Source: Bostrychus sinensis (Eukaryota > Chordata > Actinopteri > Gobiiformes > Eleotridae). Taken from it: a stretch of 64,000 bases of DNA. The translations under genes were made by a program, and so were the position numbers. This document shows, piece by piece, positions 62,301 to 64,000 of this stretch. Where the stretch lies: contig CM036245.1 of NCBI GenBank assembly GCA_020698575.1, forward strand, positions 37,191,148 through 37,255,147, read 5' to 3'. The notes below the pieces were generated by a model, which worked only from the letters and a program-made list of their open reading frames with translations, searched no databases and was not told where the DNA came from. How positions within the stretch are numbered: the first letter of the stretch is position 1; each line of letters starts with the position of its first letter.

Positions 62301-63469
62301 TGAGTAGTTAAGAGTACCAAAAATGTGCACTTAACCCTCATCCAACCAAGGGGGGTAAAATGTGACCCTGGGCTTATATTTTTTTGTCATATCTCAGAGA
62401 TGCTTTATTTTATCACTCAATTTTTTTATGACTTTGACATGCTAACACAAACATATTGGGGTCACGAATGACTCCAGTCAAAAGTACATAATTCTGTCTA
62501 GGTATTTTAATAGTTTTTATCCCTTTTTAATTAGATTTTCTTTTCAAAACATCAGCATTTGATGTGCCACACAGTAGACTGCAGCCGCTTAATACATTCT
62601 GTACTGATTCAGCCCTCATTATTGATTAAAATAAGCAAGCAAGCAAGAGTTGTTATGAAAGACAAAATATTATTTTAAAATGTTAAAATTAAGTTTGTTT
62701 GGTGAATTTATTGTGATTATTCTATATTAGAGTGAATATAGCCCTGTCTACTTTCAATATAAAAAATTATTCTTTTACATTATTTTAAACTAAATCACAT
62801 CAGAATGAAGAGTGGTGAAGGAGCTTTGTTTGTATTATTGTGATTGTGTTCTTGACACTTGCACTCTTTTATTTGATTATGCAAATTATATGCAAAAGTA
62901 TAATATATATAAAAGGTTGGTAGGATGAAGGTCAAGTAGAAGAATTTTGCATTTTGTACTTAAGTATACTGTTACATGACCAAAAAAATTACAAGTAAAA
63001 TTACTTACTCTCATAAAAACTACTCATGAGTACTAATTGAGTACTTTTTAGCAACTGATGTTTAATGATGTTCATATGCAACAACTGTCTCCAGCTCTGG
63101 GCCAGAACAAATGTCCTTTAACCTCAGCTCTTGTATGAATAATTCAAATACAGCGCTGTACTCGCAAAGTAGTAGATAACTCAATTACAAGTAAAATTCC
63201 AAACATTTTACTAAAAATGTGAAATTACTTAAACAGTTCTTGGATTAATGTTTTGGACATTCTCTATTTGGACAGGTCTGTTGCTATAAACACATGGCTG
63301 GATCTGTGTAGGCTTTAGGGGGCTTATATAAGTGTGTATGCCTGCAGATATCCCTCCCACCAGCCAGGGCGTGGACCACCGGCAGATCCAGAAGGAGCTG
63401 GGGGAAGTGGTCATCCACCTGCACAACCCCACCATACTGTCGTCTTCTTCTGTCCGAGTGCAGTGGACG
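18574..63469 (+). CDS. robo1: roundabout homolog 1 (Robo1) receptor gene, partial: Ig2 to mid FN3-2, 11 exons plus one microexon
   Basis: Robo1 is a single-pass neuronal receptor for secreted Slit ligands that mediates axon repulsion at the midline. Eleven exons with AG/GT boundaries, plus a 9-nt microexon, join in one frame with no stop or frameshift. The product reads Ig2-Ig3-Ig4-Ig5-FN3-FN3(partial), with the Ig Cys-Trp-Cys pattern kept in every domain. Paralogue choice rests on robo1-type stretches recalled from the vertebrate proteins: ERPSFVKRP opening Ig3, RKDDGELPKGRYEIR in Ig3, RQGPTNQTVAVDGT in Ig5, and EFGVPVQPNRPTDP linking Ig5 to FN3-1, where robo2 differs. Both gene ends are outside the window: signal peptide and Ig1 upstream; FN3-3, membrane segment and CC motifs downstream. 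Intron phases are consistent throughout. Robo2 is the main alternative and is much less likely. The fish setting is inferred from the repeats. Confidence 0.93.
19312..19560 (+). mobile_element. tRNA-derived SINE
   Basis: The head has 'cacagtggctcaggaggtag' (A-box-like) and 'ggtggttcaaatccc' (B-box-like), followed by 'acaagacacttcacc', the 'ggcagccaggtctttgtcag' body and an AAT-rich tail. This is the most complete plus-strand SINE here. Confidence 0.8.
19780..20150 (+). repeat. dispersed repeat ('aacctttattttaccaggt' type)
   Basis: 'catttaacctttattttacc', then 'aagaacaaattcttatttac' and 'gcaaaacgaaaagaaatcag' match a widespread fish repeat known to me only by its consensus start. It is preceded by a T-rich tract. 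Confidence 0.5.
21884..21943 (+). repeat. (AAT)n microsatellite
   Basis: About 19 AAT units. Confidence 0.95.
22170..23200 (-). mobile_element. TTAA-family MITE (subfamily B) in reverse orientation, split by a hAT element
   Basis: The left part (up to 22332) reads on the minus strand as the segment before and including 'gagaccgagcgttttcag'. The right part (from 22996) continues with 'ctgctttgtaatg' and 'gctaaatagcatggctatt'-like sequence. The two halves are continuous relative to 51600-51800 once the insert is removed. Confidence 0.7.
22333..22995. mobile_element. hAT-like non-autonomous element (663 bp)
   Basis: It starts CAGGGGCGTAGCTAGG, a typical hAT end, and finishes ...AGACTG. An exact 8-bp duplication ATTTCAGC flanks it (22325-22332 and 22996-23003), as expected for hAT insertion. 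The right end matches the left inverted end only at the last three bases. No transposase frame is visible. Confidence 0.75.
23673..23903. repeat. long inverted repeat (63-65-bp arms, about 105-bp spacer)
   Basis: The left arm 23673-23737 and right arm 23841-23903 are reverse complements with about two or three differences. Each contains 'gatgtacttttatacactgt' or its complement. It could be a foldback MITE. Confidence 0.85.
24700..25025 (-). mobile_element. tRNA-derived SINE, minus strand
   Basis: On the minus strand it runs from 'gtgcagcagtagatcagtca' through 'cgaaggttggcggttctacc' and 'gtgtccttgggcaacacact' to a 'gtaaagtgctttcagaaact' segment and an (ATT)n end. This is a near-complete copy of the family at 11880-12195. 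Confidence 0.75.
26018..26042 (+). repeat. (AAG)n microsatellite
   Basis: Eight AAG units. Confidence 0.95.
26250..26290 (-). mobile_element. SINE head fragment, minus strand
   Basis: On the minus strand it reads 'tgtggctcaatggatagagc', a tRNA A-box-like start. Confidence 0.5.
26336..26365 (+). repeat. (CAAA)n microsatellite
   Basis: About seven CAAA units. Confidence 0.95.
26770..27080. mobile_element. TTAA-family MITE (subfamily A), copy 1
   Basis: It shares 'gagcagactggatgtagagg', 'gcttgttgattggtcag' and 'acaggattactca' with 27890-28235 and 43910-44308. The 5' boundary is not clear. Confidence 0.6.
27370..27710. promoter_or_regulatory. candidate conserved noncoding block
   Basis: A repeat-free, CpG-containing stretch with 'gtggctaattatgtggcc' and 'gcattatcagcttttgccaa', lying between two copies of the same MITE family. 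It has no open frame of interest. The call rests on composition only. Confidence 0.22.
27890..28235. mobile_element. TTAA-family MITE (subfamily A), copy 2
   Basis: It shares 'ataaatgaatgagagcagac', 'tgtagagggcttgtt' and 'gtatgtttttgatgagga' with copy 3 at 43910-44308. Confidence 0.6.
28440..28625 (-). mobile_element. SINE/L2-like tail fragment, minus strand
   Basis: 'cattagaggttgcgggttct' and 'ggagcctatccccgtaacta' are the complement of the tail seen at 47940-48060. Confidence 0.6.
29315..29345 (+). repeat. poly-A tract (31 nt)
   Basis: Uninterrupted A run. Confidence 0.95.
30853..31670 (+). repeat. direct duplication (about 170 bp, 647 bp apart) flanking a SINE fragment
   Basis: 'cctgtcaggtctcttctgtc' (30853-31021) recurs as 'cctgtcaggtctctactgtc' (31500-31665), with shared 'aaaaatattgtgacaaaaaa'-like and 'ttagcaacatccatttatt' segments. 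Between them are pieces of a SINE tail ('ctcctgaccaagatcctggc', 31086) and an 'aggcagatgattaactgtgg' segment. Confidence 0.75.
33618..33738 (+). CDS. robo1: robo1 exon: second half of Ig2
   Basis: The acceptor is CTTCCAG and the donor GTAATC (121 nt; begins at a codon boundary and leaves one base over). It reads IRGGKLMITNARKSDAGKY, then [20 protein letters not shown]. The DAGKYVC motif is the Ig F-strand with the second disulphide cysteine, pairing with the cysteine of the exon at 18574. The 14.9-kb intron before it is the largest complete intron in the window. The donor has T at +5 in place of the usual G, so it is somewhat weak. Confidence 0.95.
33739..36859 (+). other. robo1 intron between Ig2 and Ig3 exons (3.1 kb)
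   Basis: Most of it is a roughly 1.2-kb AAGTC-rich element (34532-35721). The rest is ordinary AT-rich intron with short homopolymer runs. Confidence 0.8.
34532..35721. mobile_element. AAGTC-rich hAT-like element
   Basis: It starts CAGAGGTGGGACCAAGTC. The last 120 bp are rich in 'caagtccaagtca' and finish ...GTCCACACCTCAGCTG, complementary to the start. The middle is not recognised, and no transposase frame is present. No clean target duplication is seen. Confidence 0.6.
36860..36998 (+). CDS. robo1: robo1 exon: first half of Ig3
   Basis: A long T tract and CTGCAG precede the exon, and the donor is GTGCGG. It is 139 nt with phases 1 and 2. It reads (E)RPSFVKRPGSQVVLVDQS, then VEFRCEARGDPVPTVRWRKD, then DGELPKG. 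The FRC cysteine and VRW tryptophan mark Ig3. The ERPSFVKRP start and the DGELPK end match robo1 rather than robo2. The donor departs from consensus at +3 to +6, so it is the weakest donor of the gene here, yet the reading frame only continues if it is used. Confidence 0.94.
36999..38412 (+). other. robo1 intron within Ig3 (1.4 kb)
   Basis: It contains a SINE-tail remnant (about 37300-37480) and a hAT-type MITE with a perfect target-site duplication (37942-38285). Confidence 0.8.
37942..38285. mobile_element. hAT MITE with a perfect 8-bp target-site duplication
   Basis: The ends are CAGGGCCGGCCC and GGACCGGCACTG (inverted, 10 of 12 matching). TGCACATT flanks it on both sides (37934-37941 and 38286-38293). 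It is 344 bp and non-coding, and lies 127 bp upstream of the second Ig3 exon. Confidence 0.9.
38413..38540 (+). CDS. robo1: robo1 exon: second half of Ig3
   Basis: The acceptor is TTTTGTCCAG and the donor GTAAGA (128 nt). The first base completes the arginine codon begun in the previous exon. It reads YEIREDHTLKIRRLTSADVG, then SYTCMAENMVGKAEASATLT, then VH plus one base. SYTC carries the second Ig3 cysteine. The exon stops just after the last Ig3 strand, so the spliced-in sequence that follows (microexon or Ig4 exon) decides the length of the Ig3-Ig4 hinge. A hAT-type MITE ends 127 bp upstream of this exon. Confidence 0.95.
39296..39575. mobile_element. hAT-like MITE
   Basis: It starts CAGGGGTGTCCAAACC and ends CCACCCTTTGGACATGTCTG, an approximate inverted pair. 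The target duplication is not clear. Confidence 0.55.
40320..40510 (+). mobile_element. tRNA-derived SINE
   Basis: 'ggcaacagtggcacagaagt' and 'gttgtttgttcaattcccat' (B-box-like) precede 'tggaagggcatctggcataa' and an A run, the usual fish SINE tail. Confidence 0.65.
42308..42336 (+). repeat. (TAC)n microsatellite
   Basis: About nine TAC/ACT units. Confidence 0.95.
42409..42623 (-). mobile_element. TTAA-flanked repeat, minus-strand copy
   Basis: It ends 'gttggatgagggttaa' and shares 'cttttgactggggtcat' and 'gggtcacattttaccccc' with the reverse complement of 62331-62510. TTAA lies at both ends, which suggests a piggyBac-type MITE. Confidence 0.6.
43910..44308. mobile_element. TTAA-flanked MITE (subfamily A), complete copy
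   Basis: It starts TTAAGGGGGTTATATTATG and ends CAGAATATATCCCCTTAA, an imperfect terminal inverted repeat with TTAA at both ends. It is 399 bp, non-coding, with an internal 'gagggcttgttgattggtca' shared with two other copies. Confidence 0.75.
44860..44950 (+). mobile_element. SINE tail fragment
   Basis: 'aaaaaggcatttagtgtaaa' and 'tcaatatgcaaatcactgca' match the tails near 300 and 31340. Confidence 0.45.
45797..46378. mobile_element. Tc1/mariner-like MITE with TA target site
   Basis: The ends TACCGTATTTTCCGCACTA and TAGTGCGGAAAATACGGTA are perfect inverted copies, each bounded by TA. Subterminal 'gcgccttataatccgatg' motifs occur near both ends. The interior is about 500 bp with no convincing transposase. 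The superfamily is inferred from the TA target and the end sequence. Confidence 0.8.
47592..47612 (+). repeat. (AGT)n microsatellite
   Basis: Six to seven AGT units. Confidence 0.9.
47715..48085 (+). mobile_element. SINE with L2-like tail
   Basis: The head is 'ggggggcacagtggcagagt' with B-box-like 'gtgggtttaatcc', then 'gggtactccagcttcctccc', 'tctaaattgcccc', 'ccactgtctagggtgtaccc' and 'actgggataggctccagtac'. It is nearly complete and ends about 415 bp upstream of the microexon. Confidence 0.8.
48500..48508 (+). CDS. robo1: candidate alternative 9-nt microexon of robo1 at the Ig3-Ig4 junction (counterpart of mammalian e6b)
   Basis: Nine bases, TCGTGTCTG, lie between a strong acceptor (pyrimidine run CTTTCTGTTCCCTTTTTTAG) and a perfect GTAAGT donor. 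Both neighbouring exons carry a phase-1 junction, and nine bases keep the frame. Inclusion changes the junction from TVH-V-PPAF to TVH-VVS-V-PPAF. Mammalian Robo1 and Robo2 have a known microexon, e6b, at this intron, reported to be regulated by NOVA proteins and to change repulsive activity; from memory the mammalian Robo1 insert is Val-Gly-Ser. The match in size, phase, position and residues is what supports the call. Downstream YCAY clustering fits NOVA control. Use as an exon is inferred, since no transcript is available here. Confidence 0.82.
48523..48601 (+). promoter_or_regulatory. YCAY cluster downstream of the microexon, candidate NOVA splicing enhancer
   Basis: Nine YCAY tetramers lie in 79 nt: TCAC at 48523, 48530, 48538 and 48598; CCAC at 48564 and 48577; CCAT at 48568; TCAT at 48571 and 48584. 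Random sequence of even composition would give about one. NOVA1/2 bind YCAY clusters, and clusters just downstream of an exon usually promote its inclusion. The cluster begins 15 nt after the microexon. Function is inferred. Confidence 0.6.
49152..49800. repeat. AAGTCAAGTCACTGC minisatellite inside an AAGTC-rich hAT-like repeat
   Basis: The repeat starts 'cagaggtgggagtaagt'. From 49240 to about 49560 it is a tandem array of variable 27-31 bp units of the form 'gtcactgctttatatcaa' plus one or more 'gtcaa' steps. It ends in 'actctcaagtctccgagc'. Confidence 0.75.
50587..50711 (+). CDS. robo1: robo1 exon: first half of Ig4
   Basis: The acceptor is GGCTGCTCTCCAG and the donor GTAAAC (125 nt, ending at a codon boundary). 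It reads (V)PPAFVVRPRNQVVGVGRTV, then TFQCEATGNPQPAIFWQREG, then SQ. FQC and IFW are the first Ig4 cysteine and the core tryptophan. Ig4 has been implicated in Robo receptor self-association in structural work on mammalian Robos, so the optional insert immediately before this exon sits at a functionally sensitive hinge. The first codon is completed by the last base of either the Ig3 exon or the microexon, giving valine in both cases. Confidence 0.95.
50712..52096 (+). other. robo1 intron within Ig4 (1.4 kb)
   Basis: It contains a full TTAA-flanked MITE (51419-51940); otherwise unique-looking AT-rich sequence. Confidence 0.8.
51419..51940. mobile_element. TTAA-flanked MITE (subfamily B), complete copy
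   Basis: It begins TTAAATGTCCCATATTATGC and ends AAATGGGACCTTTAA. The ends are imperfect inverted copies with TTAA at each side. The interior has 'gaccgagcgttttcagctct' shared with 16600-17111 and 22170-23200. Confidence 0.75.
52097..52268 (+). CDS. robo1: robo1 exon: second half of Ig4
   Basis: The acceptor is CCCGTTCCAG and the donor GTGAGA (172 nt). It reads NLLFSYQPPQPSSRFSVSQT, then GDLTITDAERSDVGYYSCQA, then LNIAGSVITKALLEVTD plus one base. YYSC holds the second Ig4 cysteine. The length and the SYQPPQPSSRFSVSQ stretch follow robo1. The intron before it (1,385 bp) holds a complete TTAA-flanked MITE that ends 156 bp upstream. Confidence 0.95.
53800..54210. promoter_or_regulatory. candidate conserved noncoding block
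   Basis: Repeat-poor with several homeodomain-type cores ('ctggtaattacaggt', 'gttttagtaattgcc') and a SOX-like 'aacaatgg' (54082). Inferred from composition and motifs only. Confidence 0.25.
54916..55035. mobile_element. short hAT MITE (120 bp)
   Basis: It starts CAGTGTTCGG and ends CCAACATTG. The flanks atcataag / ttcataat match at six of eight positions. The interior has 'tgtaacacgttactttac', typical of fish hAT MITEs. Confidence 0.7.
55760..56065. repeat. 'GTTCCCACA' dispersed inverted repeat
   Basis: 'ctatgttcccacattctgaa' near one end and 'gtgggaacatagggct' near the other are complementary; 'aaatcttagaaatgtggg' recurs at 5534. Confidence 0.6.
56601..56806 (+). CDS. robo1: robo1 exon: Ig4-Ig5 linker and first part of Ig5
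   Basis: The acceptor is a T-rich run ending GTACAG and the donor is GTAAAA (206 nt, ending at a codon boundary). It reads (V)VSDRPPPVIRQGPTNQTVAV, then DGTVMMSCVATGNPIPTILW, then RKDGVLVSTHDSRVKQLETG, then ALQIRYAK. MSC and ILW mark Ig5; NQT is a potential N-glycosylation site. The start VVSDRPPP corresponds to the VIADRPPP linker of mammalian Robo1. A second AG nine bases into the exon (56608-56609) would, if used, remove Val-Val-Ser in frame. Confidence 0.95.
57116..57502. mobile_element. hAT MITE ('acttgagtaaaagta' type)
   Basis: It starts CAGTGGTGAACGAAGTACTC and ends TTTTCCTCCATTG. The flanks tatttgat / tgttagat agree at six of eight positions. It contains several 'aagtaaaagta' blocks. 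A degraded relative lies at about 62920-63240. Confidence 0.7.
57800..57930 (+). mobile_element. SINE/L2-like tail fragment
   Basis: 'gagtgaatggttgtcatgtc' and 'ggccactgtccagagtgtac' match the tail at 47940-48060. Confidence 0.6.
58527..58760 (+). mobile_element. SINE with L2-like tail
   Basis: The tRNA-like head 'tggcaccatggcaaagtggt', then 'cttgcctcacagcataaagg', 'gtggggcctttctgtttggt' and 'actcctgaccaagatcctgg' is the plus-strand counterpart of 14937-15215. Confidence 0.75.
60111..60192 (+). CDS. robo1: robo1 exon: end of Ig5
   Basis: The acceptor is GTCTTTCTCCAG and the donor GTAAGG (82 nt). It reads LSDTGTYACIASTPSGEASW, then KAHLEVQ plus one base. DTGTYAC is the Ig5 F-strand with its second cysteine, and STPSGEASW is the following hairpin. 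This is the smallest ordinary exon of the gene in the window. The left-over base completes the glutamate that opens the FN3 linker. Confidence 0.94.
60193..61567 (+). other. robo1 intron between Ig5 and FN3-1 exons (1.4 kb)
   Basis: AT-rich with A-rich runs at 60893-60992. I see no repeat family or gene in it. Confidence 0.75.
61568..61736 (+). CDS. robo1: robo1 exon: Ig5-FN3 linker and first half of FN3-1
   Basis: The acceptor is CCCCCTCAG and the donor GTAACT (169 nt). It reads (E)FGVPVQPNRPTDPALIPSA, then PSKPEVTDVTRTSVTLSWKP, then NLLSGATPTSYIIEAF plus two bases. The proline-rich linker is robo1-specific; robo2 has a different sequence here. PSKPEVTDVT and VTLSWKP are FN3 strands A and B, and SYIIEAF is strand C. 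The next intron is only 76 bp. Confidence 0.95.
61813..61979 (+). CDS. robo1: robo1 exon: second half of FN3-1
   Basis: The acceptor is GTTCACAG and the donor GTGGGA (167 nt). The first base completes the serine codon. It reads HASGSSWQTLAEHVKTETFV, then LKGLKPSAVYLFLVRAANAY, then GLSDPSPIADAVKTQ plus one base. LKGLKPSAVYLFLVRAAN is the FN3 tyrosine-corner region and GLSDPSP the G-strand turn. Splitting each FN3 domain over two exons is usual for Robo genes. Confidence 0.95.
61980..63347 (+). other. robo1 intron between FN3-1 and FN3-2 exons (1.4 kb)
   Basis: It contains a TTAA-flanked repeat (62331-62510) and a degraded 'acttgagtaaaagta'-type repeat (about 62920-63240). Nothing else is recognised. 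Confidence 0.75.
62331..62510 (+). mobile_element. TTAA-flanked repeat, plus-strand copy
   Basis: It starts TTAACCCTCATCCAACCAAG and ends 'ggtattttaa'. It is the reverse complement of 42409-42623, with TTAA at both ends of both copies. Confidence 0.6.
63348..63469 (+). CDS. robo1: robo1 exon: first part of FN3-2
   Basis: The acceptor is TGCCTGCAG and the donor GTAAGT (122 nt, ending at a codon boundary). It reads (D)IPPTSQGVDHRQIQKELGE, then VVIHLHNPTILSSSSVRVQW, then T. This is the FN3-2 start, with VRVQWT as strand B. The domain must finish in the next exon, which is not within the remaining 531 bp of the window. Confidence 0.94.
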
Positions 63470-64000
63470 GTAAGTGACATCCCAAGCACTGCTGACTCTA
63501 TAAGCATTACTCATTATTTCCTGCCATTTTTAATAATAATTGTGCTCCATTTACTTACCAGTCCATGCTAAAGATATTGCCTCCAAGGTCTTGGGTTTAA
63601 TCCCGGGAAATGACAGGACCTGAAGATTCTAAACTCATTTATTGTTGTTATAAATATAGGTTGTTAATCCAGTGCAGTGTTGGTGAACTGAAATCAGGTT
63701 TTAGTGGTAAAAGATGGCCTTCTCTTCTTCTAATATTTTTTACAAGATTATTATGATGTATTTTTAAAGTTACACTGTGTAAGATTCCCGGTCTTGCGCC
63801 TCTAGAGGCCACAGGTGCCACTGCACCGTCGCAAAACGTAAACACTAGGGCCCCTCCTCCTTCTGAAACTGTGCGAGCGTGCGTCTATTTCCATCATTGT
63901 TTCAACTTTAGTTGACCTGCTGCTACCTTTGGAAGTTTGGACTGGATCTTCTATAGAGTTAGCGCTAGCGTTAGCTTATCAACAAATATCGCACAATGGT
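63470..64000 (+). other. robo1 intron within FN3-2, 3' end outside window
   Basis: It opens with GTAAGT. I see no coding sequence. The final 230 bp resemble a dispersed repeat (short CpG-containing segment, then 'gcgctagcgttagc'). Confidence 0.7.

Noticed and set aside
18574..63469. Assignment to robo2
   Set aside because: The Ig3 start, Ig5 and the Ig5-FN3 linker follow robo1, and the robo2 linker sequence is absent.

Overview
This window is vertebrate genomic DNA, almost certainly from a teleost fish. It is AT-rich and mostly intronic, with many short tRNA-headed SINEs, hAT-type and TTAA-flanked MITEs, and simple repeats of the kind common in ray-finned fish genomes. There are no bacterial-style operons, no RNA operons and no CRISPR arrays.

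The only protein-coding gene I can support is the plus-strand robo1 (roundabout 1) axon-guidance receptor gene. The window enters it inside the intron that follows the Ig1 exon and leaves it inside the second fibronectin type III (FN3) domain. Eleven ordinary exons and one 9-nt microexon, all bounded by AG/GT, join in one open frame (1,598 nt, about 532 residues). They encode Ig2 (18574-18731, 33618-33738), Ig3 (36860-36998, 38413-38540), an optional three-residue insert (48500-48508), Ig4 (50587-50711, 52097-52268), Ig5 (56601-56806, 60111-60192), FN3-1 (61568-61736, 61813-61979) and the first half of FN3-2 (63348-63469). The signal peptide and Ig1 lie upstream. The rest of FN3-2, FN3-3, the transmembrane segment and the cytoplasmic CC motifs lie downstream. 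The Ig3 start, the Ig5 strands and the linker into FN3-1 are robo1-like rather than robo2-like.

The most interesting element is the microexon at 48500-48508, deep in the Ig3-Ig4 intron. It adds Val-Val-Ser at the Ig3/Ig4 junction. From memory it has the same length, phase and position as the NOVA-regulated microexon 6b of mammalian Robo1/Robo2. A dense run of nine YCAY tetramers lies immediately downstream, the arrangement expected for NOVA-promoted inclusion. It is far too small for ORF-based or routine homology annotation to find.

The introns hold the rest. Positions 1-18573 and 18732-33617 are long introns with SINE copies, a SINE-derived minisatellite (about 6880-7615), tandem duplications, a 63-bp-arm inverted repeat and a nested hAT insertion with an exact 8-bp target-site duplication (22325-23003). 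The 37942-38285 hAT MITE lies 127 bp upstream of an Ig3 exon. TTAA-flanked MITEs (43910-44308, 51419-51940), a Tc1/mariner-like MITE (45797-46378), an AAGTC-rich repeat (about 49152-49800) and two short hAT MITEs (54916-55035, 57116-57502) sit in later introns. Several repeat-poor, GC-richer blocks are plausible conserved noncoding elements, but this cannot be shown without alignment.
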